Positions 1 through 9,292 are shown, counted from the stretch's first letter. The stretch: DNA of 64,000 nt from Dyella terrae (GCF_022394535.1 NZ_CP089414.1:5208001-5272000); one strand, 5' to 3'. Program-made: numbers and translations. The notes: generated by a model not told the origin, from the letters alone.

Positions 1-1
1 G

Positions 2-640
2 CAGATCGTGCTGCACCATCTGGCGCCGTTGCTGATCATCGCGTCGTATCCGGGCACGGTGCTGCATAAGGGCTTGCCGTTCCGGTGGCGGCTGCGTCTG
101 TTGAGGCCCGCGCGGCGCTCCTGGCCGTGGCGTTTGGCCAGTGCGGTGTGGTGCAACCCGGCCGTGGCCACAGTGGTGTTCGTGGCCTTTATCCTGATGT
201 GGCTGGTGCCGTCCATGCAGACGCTGGCGATGCTGGACTGGCGCATCTATCGCTTCATGAACTGGTCGATGCTGGCCAGCGGTTTCACCTACTGGTGGCT
301 GGTGCTGGACCATCGCCCGCGTCCGCCGGGCCGTATGACACCGGGCATCCGCGTGTTGTCGCCGGGCATCACCATGACGCCGCAGATCCTGGCCGGCGCC
401 ATCGTGACGTTCTCTAAGCACGATCTCTATCCAATCTTCGAGATCTGCGGTCGCGCGTTCACTTTCAACGTGCTTACGGCCCAGCTGGTGGGCGGCGTGA
501 TCATGTGGGTGCCCGCGGCGCTGATCGAGTCCGCCGGTGGATTGCTGGCGATGCGTCAGTGGCTGCAGCTCTCGCGTAGCGGACGCATTCGGCGCAAACC
601 CTGGCCAACGCGTCGCACGCCTGCAGCTGCGCAGCCATAA
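2..640 (+). CDS. ctaG: Cytochrome c oxidase assembly protein, CtaG (Caa3) family, 5' truncated by window edge
   Basis: Integral membrane protein of the Caa3-type CtaG family, which helps deliver copper to cytochrome oxidase. The frame is open from base 2 (Gln-Ile-Val-Leu-His-His) with no convincing start, so the N-terminal part lies outside the window. Visible are several hydrophobic segments, the early HH pair, and an Arg/Pro-rich cytoplasmic tail that ends with TAA at 640. The two genes that follow on the other strand (Sco and PCuAC) also handle copper for oxidase assembly, which supports the call. Family assignment rests on pattern recognition, so the exact subfamily is uncertain. Confidence 0.75.
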   Translation, partial: QIVLHHLAPLLIIASYPGTVLHKGLPFRWRLRLLRPARRSWPWRLASAVWCNPAVATVVFVAFILMWLVPSMQTLAMLDWRIYRFMNWSMLASGFTYWWLVLDHRPRPPGRMTPGIRVLSPGITMTPQILAGAIVTFSKHDLYPIFEICGRAFTFNVLTAQLVGGVIMWVPAALIESAGGLLAMRQWLQLSRSGRIRRKPWPTRRTPAAAQP

Positions 641-703
641 AACACTTGCCACTCGCAGGAACACCGGTTGTGCGCGACGCGTAGCCTGCGTCGCAGCGGT
701 GGA

Positions 704-1165
704 TCAGTCGCTCGCGCCTGTGGCATTGGCGGGGCGCGCGACGAAGTCGGCATCCAGCGTACTGCCGTCGCCGAAGGTGAGCGTCACCTTGACCTTGTCA
801 CCGATCTTCACCGGTGATGCTGCCTTCATCAGCATCAGATGGTACCCACCGGGCGACAATTCGGTTTTGCCGTGTGCGGGAATGGGCAGATCGTCGACCA
901 TCGCCATGCGGCTGACACCGCCTTGCTCGCTACTCTTGTGCAGCATGGTGCTGGCGTAACTGGCGCTGCGCGCGCCATGCAGCGTGGCGGGCTGGTCGCT
1001 GGTGTTCTCGAGCGTGACGTAGGCGCCTGCGGGAAGGTCGCCCGGCAGCACGCGTATCCACGCCTGACTTGCGCGAATGTGCTCGGCTTCCGTGGCCTGC
1101 GCAGTGATCGCGAACATCAGTCCGGCGGCGAGCAGGGGCAGGGTGCAGGCGACACGAAAGCTCAT
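704..1165 (-). CDS. Periplasmic copper chaperone PCu(A)C family (DUF461)
   Basis: 153-residue exported protein that binds Cu(I) in the periplasm and passes it to Sco or the CuA site of cytochrome oxidase. It has a Sec signal peptide (hydrophobic stretch ending near ATA-QAT, about residue 24). The fold contains the family's copper ligands: Met-Leu-His near residue 74, Met residues near 87-89, and the late GYHLMLM motif. Its ATG overlaps the TGA of the upstream Sco gene (ATGA at 1162-1165), so the two are translationally coupled in a copper-delivery operon. Confidence 0.9.
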   Translation of the reverse strand: MSFRVACTLPLLAAGLMFAITAQATEAEHIRASQAWIRVLPGDLPAGAYVTLENTSDQPATLHGARSASYASTMLHKSSEQGGVSRMAMVDDLPIPAHGKTELSPGGYHLMLMKAASPVKIGDKVKVTLTFGDGSTLDADFVARPANATGASD

Positions 1166-1779
1166 GATTTGCTCCCCAGGCTCAGCAGCAGATGCAGGTC
1201 GTGGACCATGTCGTCCTGCGAATTGTTCGGTGTGGCCAGCAAGCGAGCCTTGCCATTGGCGTCGAACACGTAGATGGCCGAGCTGTGGCTCACTTCGTAC
1301 TGCCCGTCGGCGCGGTCGGGTTCGCGGGTGAAGGCGGAACGGTAACGCTTGCTCAACGCCTCGATTTCACGCGGCGAGCCCGACAGACCGATTGCGCGCG
1401 GATCGAAGGCATTGACGTAGGCATGCATGACCTCGGGCGTGTCGCGCGCGGGGTCGACGCTGACGAACAGGATGCGCGCGCCGTCGGCGAGTGGCCCCAG
1501 TCGCTGCATGACTACGTGGAGCTGTGCCAGGGTCAGCGGGCAGACGTCGGGGCAGTGTGTGTAGCCGAAATAGAGCAGCACGACCTTGCCGCGATAGTCC
1601 TGGCCGCTGACGTTCTTGCCCTGGTCGTCGACCAGATGGAAGTCCAGGTCGGGCATGTGGCCGGAGACGTTGGTGAGCTTCCATTCAACCCCATCGTCGC
1701 GATGGCAACCGGTGAGCAACGATGCACCGAGCGCCAGCATCAACAGCATCAGCCAGTGGCGGGTGCGACAAAGCTTCAT
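1162..1779 (-). CDS. Sco1/SenC family copper/redox lipoprotein
   Basis: Thioredoxin-fold Sco protein for CuA assembly of cytochrome c oxidase. A lipoprotein signal (LLTGC lipobox about 23 residues from the chosen start) anchors it in the membrane. The copper/redox motif is Cys-Pro-Asp-Val-Cys (in TH-CPDVC-PLT), and the conserved distal His is in the EVSHSS segment. I chose the ATG at 1779. An ATG at 1800 (adding MIPIDSR) is equally possible, and neither has a strong ribosome site. The frame stays open further upstream but overlaps the divergent gene's start. Operon with the PCuAC gene (4-base overlap). Confidence 0.9.
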   Translation of the reverse strand: MKLCRTRHWLMLLMLALGASLLTGCHRDDGVEWKLTNVSGHMPDLDFHLVDDQGKNVSGQDYRGKVVLLYFGYTHCPDVCPLTLAQLHVVMQRLGPLADGARILFVSVDPARDTPEVMHAYVNAFDPRAIGLSGSPREIEALSKRYRSAFTREPDRADGQYEVSHSSAIYVFDANGKARLLATPNNSQDDMVHDLHLLLSLGSKS

Positions 1780-1854
1780 GCGAGAATCGATGGGAATCAT
1801 TCCGGCAGCATACGACACTGGCTGCCGGGCCGGAGCCCTGCAAGTCGAGGAGCC

Positions 1855-2238
1855 ATGTATATGCGACAACCTGCCTTTGCGACGGGCTTGCTGGTCGGGC
1901 TGGCCGGGGCCAGCGCGGTCGTCCTCGGTGCATTCGGTGCACATGCTTTGCGCGACGTGCTCGACGCGCGCGGCACGGAGCTGTGGCACACGGCGGTGAG
2001 CTATCACTTCTGGCATGCGCTTGCACTGGCCTTTGCCGTTATGGCGACAAAGGGCCGTGCAGCGCGCGTCGCCTTGATCGCGTATGTCATCGGCATCGTG
2101 GTCTTCTGCGGCAGCCTTTACGCGCTAGCCCTGGGTGCGCCGCGCTGGTTCGGTGCGATCACGCCGGTGGGCGGCCTGGCCTTTATCGTGGGCTGGATCG
2201 CGCTGGGTATCGGGCTGACAGGCCGTGAGGCGCGCTGA
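1855..2238 (+). CDS. DUF423 family small membrane protein
   Basis: 127-residue protein with four predicted membrane helices, typical of DUF423 (YgdD-like). Diagnostic parts are the N-terminal Gly/Ala-rich helix with GAFGAHAL and the WHTAVSYHFWHALAL segment. The start at 1855 is preceded by a good ribosome site (GAGGAG at 1848-1853). The biochemical function of the family is not established. It is transcribed divergently from the Sco operon. Confidence 0.85.
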   Translation: MYMRQPAFATGLLVGLAGASAVVLGAFGAHALRDVLDARGTELWHTAVSYHFWHALALAFAVMATKGRAARVALIAYVIGIVVFCGSLYALALGAPRWFGAITPVGGLAFIVGWIALGIGLTGREAR

Positions 2239-2244
2239 GCGAAC

Positions 2245-2709
2245 TCAGACACGATCCACGCGGGCGGCGTAGCAACCCGGTCGCGCAATATGGATGTGGA
2301 GATAGGCGACGCTGTCGTCCGCGAACAGGCGTTCGATCAGCGGTTCCAATGCCGTGCCCTGGACGACGTCCGCATCGCGCAACATGCCGTGTTCGTCGAA
2401 GCCGCGCACGGAGAGCAGGCGACGGCGCAACTGGTCGGGTACCTCGTCGAGGCGGTCGTATTGCGTTTCGCCTTCGCGAATGTAGATGGCATGCGTGGAG
2501 CGGAAGGGTGAATTCGCAGGCTGGTGTTCGTAGTTAAGCAGGATCAGCGATTGCCCGGGTTCGGCATCGGTCAGGCTGATGCGGCAGGGGTATCCGTGTG
2601 CGCGGTCGGCCGTCACGCGCATGGCGCGGCGTTCGGTTAGCGCTTCATCGGGCAGGGCGAATAGTTCGGCGAAGGGTTCGGCGGGGAGACCGGAAAGGCG
2701 GAAGTGCAT
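2245..2709 (-). CDS. DUF1203 domain-containing protein
   Basis: 154-residue soluble protein matching DUF1203. It starts MHFRLSGLPAEPF, which is the usual N-terminus of the family. It has conserved centres CRISLTDAEPGQSLILLNYEHQP and DEHGMLRDADVV, and a C-terminal AYLHIHIARPGCYAARV. Function is unknown. The frame is open further upstream to 2958, but that part overlaps the zinc-ribbon gene in another frame and lacks family similarity, so the ATG at 2709 is preferred. Confidence 0.85.
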   Translation of the reverse strand: MHFRLSGLPAEPFAELFALPDEALTERRAMRVTADRAHGYPCRISLTDAEPGQSLILLNYEHQPANSPFRSTHAIYIREGETQYDRLDEVPDQLRRRLLSVRGFDEHGMLRDADVVQGTALEPLIERLFADDSVAYLHIHIARPGCYAARVDRV

Positions 2710-2788
2710 GAGGGGAACTCCGTCGGGGGCGATGAGTTCCAGCTTCCCGCGACGTCGCTTCGGCGACCATCCGATTCTTGCGGCCCCG

Positions 2789-2992
2789 TCAATCCACCCG
2801 AAATACCTGGACGGATTCGCACTCGGGGCAGCGGTAGCTCTGTAGTTCCGCGTCCTGCTCCTCCGCCCATTTGCGAGCCTCGGCGGGCAGCGCCTTATGG
2901 GGCTCCATCTCGACTTTCGAGCCTGTGCGCGAACAGGTATCGCACAGCACGGGGCCATCGGGGATTTGCGGATAGGGCTGGTTGTTAGCCAT
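2789..2992 (-). CDS. Small zinc-ribbon protein
   Basis: 67-residue protein with two CxxC knuckles (Cys17/Cys20 and Cys55/Cys58), which would bind one zinc ion. The region between them is charged and rich in Glu and Lys. It lies 79 bases upstream of the DUF1203 gene on the same strand and may share its transcript. No specific function is recognised. Confidence 0.65.
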   Translation of the reverse strand: MANNQPYPQIPDGPVLCDTCSRTGSKVEMEPHKALPAEARKWAEEQDAELQSYRCPECESVQVFRVD

Positions 2993-3087
2993 GGCGGTTC
3001 TCCGGAACGTGACGAAGGAGACCGAAGCTAGCGCCGACGTCGTGCAGGTCGCGTCGAAGCGGCATGAACAACGGACGTGCTCAAGAT

Positions 3088-3279
3088 TCAGTCGTTCTCG
3101 TCGTCTTGTACCGGCGCGGACGTGTCGCGCTTCAGCCGTCCTTGCTTGCGCAACGCTTCACGCAGAACGAATTCGATCTGCGCATTCACGCTGCGCAGAT
3201 CGTCATCGGCCCAACGCTGCATGGCCTCGAGCACTACAGCGCTGATGCGAAGCGGGTAAGCCTTTTTCTCAGCCGCCAT
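3088..3279 (-). CDS. Small Arc/ribbon-helix-helix type DNA-binding protein
   Basis: 63-residue protein beginning [13 protein letters not shown]. It shows the ribbon-helix-helix pattern: a short beta strand (YPLRIS), then two helices with a [14 protein letters not shown] segment, similar to Arc repressors. The ATG at 3279 overlaps the TGA of the upstream SPFH gene (3269-3271) by 11 bases, so the genes are co-translated. The perfect palindrome at 4160-4190 in the operon promoter is a natural candidate operator for this protein, as inference. The C-terminal tail is acidic. Confidence 0.75.
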   Translation of the reverse strand: MAAEKKAYPLRISAVVLEAMQRWADDDLRSVNAQIEFVLREALRKQGRLKRDTSAPVQDDEND

Positions 3280-4138
3280 ACAGCGTGCCGGCATTCACTA
3301 CCGGTTGCGTGGCGCGATCGCCGCACAGCACCACAAGCAGGTTGCTCACCATGGCGGCCTTGCGCTCTTCGTCCAGTTCCACGACGCCTTGTGCCTTCAG
3401 CCGGTCCAGTGCCATGGCCACCATACCAACCGCGCCGTCGACGATGCGCTCACGCGCCGCGACGATGGCGCTGGCCTGCTGGCGCTGCAGCATGGCTTGG
3501 GCAATTTCCTGCGCGTAGGCGAGATGGCTGATGCGTGCCTCGACGACGCGCACGCCAGCCTTGTCCAGCCGTGCCTGGATCTCGTCGCGCAAATGGTTGT
3601 TGATTACTTCGCCGTGGCTGCGCAGGGCGGGCTTGCCGTCGTCGTGCGCATCGTAGGGATAGTTCTGCGCCATCTGGCGCAACGCCGACTCGCTCTGGAT
3701 GGTCGCGAAATTCTCGTAGTCGTCCACGCAGAACACGGCTTCGGCGGTGTCGACGACCTGCCACACCACCACCACGGCGATCTCGATGGGGTTGCCGTCG
3801 CTGTCGTTGACCTTGAGCTTGCTGCTTTCGAAGTTACGCACGCGCAGCGAGACACGGCGGCGCGTGCAGAACGGGTTGGTCCAGCGGAGACCCTCCTCGC
3901 GCACGGTGCCGTGATACTTGCCGAACAACTGCAGTACCTGGCCTTCGTTAGGGGCCACCTGGAAGAAGCCCTTGGTCATGAATACCGTGACGACGTGGAT
4001 GGCGATACCCACCGCGCCCATCAGCGCGTGTTGGGTGAGGAGTGCATAGCCCTCGCAGGCCAGGCCAAGCAGGGCGAGAAAGATCACGACGGCGACCGTC
4101 GGTATGCCAGCGGTCGAAAAGCCTTGCTGCTCGTTCAT
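3269..4138 (-). CDS. SPFH/Band 7 (stomatin/prohibitin-like) membrane protein
   Basis: 289 residues. Two hydrophobic segments near the N-terminus (about residues 14-55) anchor an SPFH domain. Recognisable features are [14 protein letters not shown], the [19 protein letters not shown] strand pair, and the coiled region ending in [28 protein letters not shown]. Such proteins scaffold membrane microdomains or regulate membrane proteases; the precise partner is unknown. The start at 4138 is the first Met after the operator palindrome. It heads a two-gene operon with the ribbon-helix-helix gene. Confidence 0.9.
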   Translation of the reverse strand: MNEQQGFSTAGIPTVAVVIFLALLGLACEGYALLTQHALMGAVGIAIHVVTVFMTKGFFQVAPNEGQVLQLFGKYHGTVREEGLRWTNPFCTRRRVSLRVRNFESSKLKVNDSDGNPIEIAVVVVWQVVDTAEAVFCVDDYENFATIQSESALRQMAQNYPYDAHDDGKPALRSHGEVINNHLRDEIQARLDKAGVRVVEARISHLAYAQEIAQAMLQRQQASAIVAARERIVDGAVGMVAMALDRLKAQGVVELDEERKAAMVSNLLVVLCGDRATQPVVNAGTLYGG

Positions 4139-4159
4139 GGTGGTTCCCCTTGAGGTCAA

Positions 4160-4190
4160 GAAATTAGATATCAATTTGATATCTAATTTC
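4160..4190. promoter_or_regulatory. Perfect 31-bp palindrome, likely operator of the SPFH-RHH operon
   Basis: Two 15-bp arms (GAAATTAGATATCAA and its exact complement) flank a single T at 4175. The sequence is AT-rich inside GC-rich DNA and lies 22 bases upstream of the SPFH start codon, just past the end of the transglutaminase gene. A palindrome this perfect in a promoter usually binds a dimeric or tetrameric repressor. The co-transcribed ribbon-helix-helix protein is the obvious candidate, as inference. Confidence 0.75.
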
Positions 4191-4199
4191 AAGGGAGGG

Positions 4200-5699
4200 T
4201 CACCAATCTCGGGTAGCCACGGTGCCACGCAGTACGGAAGGGGCCAGTTCCTGGGCTGGGGCGACTTGAGCTATCCGCATCTGGCCGAACAGGTTGGACA
4301 GGTTGGCAAAGTGCCAGGGATCACCATCGCCCGTGTCCAGCGCGATATGGGCGCTGTCGAAGCGGCCGAGCGCGGCGTCGAAGCTCTGCCAGCGGCCGTC
4401 GACCCAGGCCTGCACCCACGCATGCGGAACGAATACCCGCGAGCTACCCGCGTAGTGATCGGCGTAAACCATGCCGGTCACCACCCGCGCGGGAATGCCC
4501 CGTGCCCGCGCCAGCGCCGCCAGTAGTACGGCGTACCCTTTGCAGTCGCCCTGGCGGGTTCGTGCCACTTCAAGGGCGGAGGCGTAGCCACCGTTGCCGC
4601 TGTGGCCGGCGAGGTAGCTGCTGGTGAAGGCGAGCAGGCGGTTCATCGTCTGCAGGTCGTCGCTGGCGCCTTGGGTGGCGTTGGACGCCAGTGCACGCAG
4701 TTCCGGCGCATCGGACTGCAGCCAAGCGTTCGCCTCGGTGTCCTGCGCTGTCGGCCCCGGCTGCCCACCGGCTGTGGCGTTACCGATTTCGACCAGCCAG
4801 TCGCCGTGCCCCAGCGAAAAGACGCGCTGTTCGTCGGTGGCGATCACGGGGCGTGCATCGTCGTCCGTTGCGTGGATGACATAGCGCAAGACTTCCTGGC
4901 GCATCGACGCGGATACCCGCTCCGGCGAATCGACCATCGCCGCGCGGAGCATGTCGATGTCCTGCACCGGGGCCAGCGCGCATGCCTGGCTGCAGGCCAG
5001 CATGTCCAGTTCGTGGCCGAGCATTTGCAGGGAGCCTTTGCGGGTCTCTCCGCGCGCATTGATCCACAGATCCATGTACTGCGTACCACGTGGCGTCTGC
5101 AGCGTTTCGCGCTGATGGCTCAGCAGTTCCGGGCCGTCCGGGAGCGCAATGCGTTCGCTGCCCAGCACCTCGACGTCCACGGAGGCCACGCTACGGCTGG
5201 CGGGGTCGAACAGGTTCAGCGTGTAGTGCCCGGCATGGTCGACGGCGCTCGCCATGGCTTGCCGCTGGCCATCACTGAGCAGGGCACCGGTAGGCCATGG
5301 CAGGCTGGTCACGGTGGAAAGACCGGCTACCGTGGAGGTGACTGCGTACTGGCCGTCAGGCTGCCGTCGGCCATCGACGATGTTGCTGGAGGCGGACAGG
5401 GTGCTTTTCGCGTAAAAGCCCAGCGGCTGGCCATCGAGGGTTTCCACGCTGCGCGTCAATACCGCCATGGGCGTGGTTTTGCCGCTGCGCTCCAAGGCAA
5501 TTTGCAGGTCCTGGGTGGTGGTCACCACGTCGCCATCGCGCACACGGTCTATGCGTAGATGGCCAATCTTGCGACCGCCCAGCTGCACCGACATCCAGGT
5601 GGTGTTCGTTGCGGCCGCGCTTTCCCGGGCCTGCGCGAGAACGCAGGGGGAGGGGCTCAGCGCGAACGCCATCGCTAGCGCGGCAAGCCACTTGCGCAT
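4200..5699 (-). CDS. Exported transglutaminase-like domain protein
   Basis: 499 residues with a Sec signal peptide (MRKWLAALAMAFALSPSPCVLAQA). The long middle region is beta-rich with no assigned domain. The C-terminal third is a transglutaminase-like cysteine peptidase fold with the catalytic triad visible: Cys in QGDCKGYAVLLAAL, His in PHAWVQAW and Asp in SFDAALG. The family may act as protease, amidase or crosslinker; the substrate is unknown. The start at 5699 is set by the signal peptide. The stop lies 10 bases from the operator palindrome of the next operon. Confidence 0.88.
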   Translation of the reverse strand: MRKWLAALAMAFALSPSPCVLAQARESAAATNTTWMSVQLGGRKIGHLRIDRVRDGDVVTTTQDLQIALERSGKTTPMAVLTRSVETLDGQPLGFYAKSTLSASSNIVDGRRQPDGQYAVTSTVAGLSTVTSLPWPTGALLSDGQRQAMASAVDHAGHYTLNLFDPASRSVASVDVEVLGSERIALPDGPELLSHQRETLQTPRGTQYMDLWINARGETRKGSLQMLGHELDMLACSQACALAPVQDIDMLRAAMVDSPERVSASMRQEVLRYVIHATDDDARPVIATDEQRVFSLGHGDWLVEIGNATAGGQPGPTAQDTEANAWLQSDAPELRALASNATQGASDDLQTMNRLLAFTSSYLAGHSGNGGYASALEVARTRQGDCKGYAVLLAALARARGIPARVVTGMVYADHYAGSSRVFVPHAWVQAWVDGRWQSFDAALGRFDSAHIALDTGDGDPWHFANLSNLFGQMRIAQVAPAQELAPSVLRGTVATRDW

Positions 5700-5847
5700 A
5701 GGTCGCTCCGTGGGGACGGTGACAATTGCAGTCAACGCCGGTTCGCGACGTTCGTCAATGGAATCTGCGTGATGACGAGATGACGTCTGGCCCGATTCGG
5801 CGAGCGCACGCTTACAATGGCGCTTTGCCATCTCCGGGGAGAGACCG

Positions 5848-7029
5848 ATGAAGCCATTTGGCACGCCTTATTCCGATCATGCGCTGCGCGTGCTGCTGCT
5901 GGGGTCGGGCGAATTGGGCAAGGAGGTGGCCATTGAACTGCAGCGCTACGCCGTGGAGGTCATCGCGGTCGATCGCTATGCCGACGCGCCGGCCATGCAG
6001 GTGGCGCATCGCAGCCATGTCATCGACATGCTGGATGGCGCTGCACTGCGCGCCATCATCGAAAAGGAAAAACCCGATCTGGTCGTGCCGGAGATCGAAG
6101 CCATTCACACCTCCACGCTGGTCGAGCTGGAGAAGAACGGCCTGCACGTGATTCCCACGGCGCGCGCCGCGTGGCTCACGATGGATCGCGAAGGTATCCG
6201 CCGCCTTGCCGCCGAAGAATTGAAACTGCCGACCTCGCGCTACCGCTTCTGCGATACCGAGGCTGAGTACCGCGATGCGGTCGCCTCGATCGGCCTGCCG
6301 TTCGTCATCAAGCCGGTAATGAGCTCTTCTGGCAAGGGCCAGAGCGTGGTGCGCCAGGAAAGCGAACTGCAGCACGCGTGGGACTATGCGCAATCCGGCG
6401 GGCGTGCGGGCAAGGGGCGCGTGATCGTGGAAGGGTTCGTCGACTTCGATTACGAGATCACCCTGCTCACCGTGCGTCACACGGACGGCGTCAGCTTCTG
6501 CGCGCCGATCGGCCATCGCCAGGAAGACGGCGATTATCGCGAATCGTGGCAGCCGCAGCCGATGAGTCCGGTGGCGTTGGCCGAAGCGCAGCGCCAGGCC
6601 GAAGCCATTACGGGGGCGTTGGGCGGCTGGGGCGTGTTCGGCGTGGAGTTCTTCGTGAAGGGCGATCATGTGATCTTCTCGGAAGTGAGCCCGCGCCCGC
6701 ACGACACCGGTCTGGTCACACTGGTGTCGCAAGACCTTTCGGAGTTCGCGCTGCACGCGCGCGCCATCCTCGGTTTGCCGATCCCGGCGATCCGCCAACT
6801 GGGGCCGTCCGCGTCGTGCGCGGTGCTGGTGGAGGGCGAGGGTGCCGCGCCGCGCTATCACGGCGTGGCGGATGCGCTGAAGGAGCCGGACACGCAGTTG
6901 CGTATCTTCGGCAAGCCAACCGTGAAAGGCCGTCGTCGCATGGCGGTCACGTTGGCGCGCGATGAAAGCGTGGATGCTGCCAAGGCTAAAGCTATCCGGG
7001 CCGCGAAGGCGCTGCGGATCGAGCTTTAG
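5848..7029 (+). CDS. purT: Formate-dependent phosphoribosylglycinamide formyltransferase (GAR transformylase 2)
   Basis: 393 residues, full length. It converts GAR, formate and ATP to formyl-GAR in purine synthesis, in the cytosol. It is an ATP-grasp enzyme. The N-terminal motif [19 protein letters not shown], the loop [28 protein letters not shown], and the [12 protein letters not shown]...[15 protein letters not shown] block are all characteristic of PurT. The ribosome site GGGGAGAG precedes the ATG. A hairpin at 7037-7061 follows the stop. Confidence 0.96.
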   Translation: MKPFGTPYSDHALRVLLLGSGELGKEVAIELQRYAVEVIAVDRYADAPAMQVAHRSHVIDMLDGAALRAIIEKEKPDLVVPEIEAIHTSTLVELEKNGLHVIPTARAAWLTMDREGIRRLAAEELKLPTSRYRFCDTEAEYRDAVASIGLPFVIKPVMSSSGKGQSVVRQESELQHAWDYAQSGGRAGKGRVIVEGFVDFDYEITLLTVRHTDGVSFCAPIGHRQEDGDYRESWQPQPMSPVALAEAQRQAEAITGALGGWGVFGVEFFVKGDHVIFSEVSPRPHDTGLVTLVSQDLSEFALHARAILGLPIPAIRQLGPSASCAVLVEGEGAAPRYHGVADALKEPDTQLRIFGKPTVKGRRRMAVTLARDESVDAAKAKAIRAAKALRIEL

Positions 7030-7036
7030 TCTTGGC

Positions 7037-7061
7037 ATCCTCACCCTGATGGGGTGAGGAT
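7037..7061 (+). terminator. Hairpin after purT
   Basis: Ten-base arms (ATCCTCACCC / GGGTGAGGAT) around a TGATG loop, 8 bases after the purT stop. There is no strong T-tract, so intrinsic termination is only plausible. Confidence 0.5.
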
Positions 7062-7146
7062 GGTACGAGTCAGGCCGTGGCGGCAGTGATGCGTGAACGC
7101 CCGGATTCAACAGGTTTGTCGCAACAGTTCACCACTGGAGGTAAGG

Positions 7147-8670
7147 ATGGAGCCGTCGGGATTCGCGCATTGGCTGGTCGTCGTTGTCGAGACGTTTGCC
7201 GCCCTGTTTCTTTTGCTGCTGGCGCTGCTGGTGGTGGTGATCGCTGTGGTCTGGCTGGTGGACCGCAACCAGACCAGCAACTCGGTGCTGCGCAACTTCC
7301 CCGTCATCGGCCACTTTCGTTATTGGTTCCTGCATCTGGGCGAGTTCTTCCGCCAGTACCTGTACTCCAGTGATCGCGAAGAGCTGCCGTTCAACCGTGC
7401 GCAACGCATGTGGGTGTATCGCGCGGCCAAGAACGTGGACAACACCAATGCGTTCGGCTCAACTCGCGACCTGCGTGGCGAAGGCGTGCCGTTCTTCGTC
7501 AACGCGCCGTTCCCCGCGCTGGGCGACCGGCACATCAAGCCGCGGCCCGTCACGCTGGGGCCGTACTCGCGCGAGCCGTATCAGCACGCGGCGTTCTTCA
7601 ATATCTCCGCGATGAGCTTTGGCGCGCTGTCCGCGCCGGCGGTGAGCGCCCTGTCGCGTGGTGCCAAGAAGGCTGGCATCTGGATGGATACGGGCGAGGG
7701 CGGCCTGGCGCCGTATCACCTCGAGGGCGGTTGCGACATCATTTTCGAGATCGGCACTGCCAAGTACGGCGTGCGCACACCCGATGGCAAGCTGGATGAC
7801 CAAAAGCTCCTGGCAATCTGCGCCCATGCGCAGGTGAAGATGGTGAGCATCAAGCTGGGGCAGGGCGCCAAGCCCGGTATGGGCGGCCTGCTGCCGGCGG
7901 CCAAGGTGACGCCGGAGATCGCCGCGATCCGTGGCATTCCCGTGGGCGAGGACTCGCAGAGTCCAAATCGTCACCTGGATATCGGCAATGTGCAGGAGCT
8001 GATGGATTCCATCCATCACATCCGCGAACTCACCGGCAAGCCGGTCGGTTTCAAGGCGGTGTTCGGCGGCGTGGATTGGATCGCCGACCTATGCGAAGAA
8101 GTGAAGAAGCGCGGCATCGAAAGCGCACCCGACTTCATCATCGTCGATGGTTCGGAAGGTGGCACCGGCGCCGCGCCGCAAACATTGATGGAAGGCGTGG
8201 GCCTGCCGTTGCACGAAGCGTTGCCGGCTCTGGTGGACCTGCTGGTGGTGAAGGGCCTGCGCGATCGCATCAAGGTGATCTGCTCGGGCAAATGCATCAC
8301 TGCCTATGACGTGGCGTGGGCGCTGTCGATCGGTGCGGATTTCGTCAACTCCGCGCGTGGCTTTATGTTGGCGCTGGGCTGCATTCAGTCCCTGCAATGC
8401 AACCGCAATACCTGTCCCACGGGCATCACCACGCAGAACCCGAAGTTGCAGCGCGGACTGGTGGTGGCGGACAAGAGCGAGCGCGTGGCGAACTACGCCA
8501 CCAACGTCATGCACGAGGTCGGCATCATCGCGCACAGCTGTGGTGTTGAAGAGCCGCGCCAACTCAGTCGCTCACATTGCCGCGTGGTGGGCGACGATGG
8601 CCTCTCTGTGCCGCTGGTGAAGCTGTACCCGTATCCCATCGTGCCGCGGGCACCAACGCAGCACGCTTGA
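7147..8670 (+). CDS. FMN-binding glutamate synthase family protein (GltB-like domain), membrane anchored
   Basis: 507 residues. One N-terminal membrane helix (about residues 10-42) is followed by a glutamate-synthase alpha-subunit-like FMN/Fe-S barrel. Motifs visible are ISAMSFGALSAPAVSAL, EGGLAPYHLEGG, KLGQGAKPGMGGLLP, DGSEGGTGAAPQ and the Cys cluster CIQSLQCNRNTCPTG for a 3Fe-4S centre. It lacks the amidotransferase domain of GltB, so it is not a normal glutamate synthase and its physiological substrate is uncertain. The start at 7147 has a strong ribosome site (GGAGGTAAGG). Confidence 0.9.
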   Translation: MEPSGFAHWLVVVVETFAALFLLLLALLVVVIAVVWLVDRNQTSNSVLRNFPVIGHFRYWFLHLGEFFRQYLYSSDREELPFNRAQRMWVYRAAKNVDNTNAFGSTRDLRGEGVPFFVNAPFPALGDRHIKPRPVTLGPYSREPYQHAAFFNISAMSFGALSAPAVSALSRGAKKAGIWMDTGEGGLAPYHLEGGCDIIFEIGTAKYGVRTPDGKLDDQKLLAICAHAQVKMVSIKLGQGAKPGMGGLLPAAKVTPEIAAIRGIPVGEDSQSPNRHLDIGNVQELMDSIHHIRELTGKPVGFKAVFGGVDWIADLCEEVKKRGIESAPDFIIVDGSEGGTGAAPQTLMEGVGLPLHEALPALVDLLVVKGLRDRIKVICSGKCITAYDVAWALSIGADFVNSARGFMLALGCIQSLQCNRNTCPTGITTQNPKLQRGLVVADKSERVANYATNVMHEVGIIAHSCGVEEPRQLSRSHCRVVGDDGLSVPLVKLYPYPIVPRAPTQHA

Positions 8671-8680
8671 TCCGTTGAAG

Positions 8681-8710
8681 AAGACGGCCGGCGTTACGCC
8701 GGCTGTCTTG
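8681..8710. terminator. Hairpin between convergent genes
   Basis: Stem AAGACGGCCGGCG / CGCCGGCTGTCTT with a TTA loop and one G-T pair. It lies just after the glutamate-synthase-family gene and before the convergent DUF1269 gene. Probably a bidirectional terminator. Confidence 0.6.
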
Positions 8711-8761
8711 GGCGCGCTGTTCCCCGCACTCACGGGGCTTGGTGCTGTGGCGTCGACGCGC

Positions 8762-9292
8762 TCAGGCCTCAGCGGCAAGTTCGTTGAGTTGCTTCTGGAG
8801 CGACTTGTAGTCCACCTTGAGCTGTTTCTGTTCGAACCGGATGGCGAACTTGGTTGCTTCGCGCACGCGCCTGGTTTCGTCCGTGGCGGTGATCACGACG
8901 AGGCTGTATTGACCCTCTTCGAGTGTTTCACCGAGAGCCTGAAGATCACCGCGCGAGATGCCTGATTCGATGTGGCCGGCAATCACTCCGGCCGCTCCGC
9001 CGACGGCGGCACCAGCCAGCGCGCCCACGGCCAAGGTGATGGCCGGGAACAAGGCGAGGCAAGCGCCTACCGCAAGACCGATGCCTACGCCCTCCCAGCC
9101 TTTCGTATGTTCCGCCTGTTCGCGTTTGCGCACGAGGCTGATCTTGCCGTCCTTCTTCACCACGATGGCTGCGTCGTAGGTGTCGATACCTTGCGCATCA
9201 CCAAACACGTACTCCACGGCGTCGAAGCCGGCCATGGCGGCCTCCTTGTCGGGATAGGTCATCGTGAACAGTTGATAGTTGTCGTACGTCAT
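8762..9292 (-). CDS. DUF1269 domain-containing protein
   Basis: 176 residues. The N-terminal part (YPDKEAAMAGFDAVEYV) and the central hydrophobic glycine/alanine segment (about residues 72-103: GIGLAVGACLALFPA...GALAGAAVGGAAG) match DUF1269, a family of stress-associated proteins with a glycine-zipper-like membrane segment. A basic/acidic C-terminal coiled region (KVDYKSLQKQLNELAAEA) follows. The ATG at 9292 is used because the ribosome site GAGGAAAA is immediately upstream. A 13-bp hairpin sits right before that ribosome site (see 9306-9337). Confidence 0.85.
   Translation of the reverse strand: MTYDNYQLFTMTYPDKEAAMAGFDAVEYVFGDAQGIDTYDAAIVVKKDGKISLVRKREQAEHTKGWEGVGIGLAVGACLALFPAITLAVGALAGAAVGGAAGVIAGHIESGISRGDLQALGETLEEGQYSLVVITATDETRRVREATKFAIRFEQKQLKVDYKSLQKQLNELAAEA

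Noticed and set aside
7147..8670. True glutamate synthase large subunit
   Set aside because: Only the FMN/Fe-S part is present with a membrane helix; the glutamine amidotransferase domain and GltD neighbour are missing.
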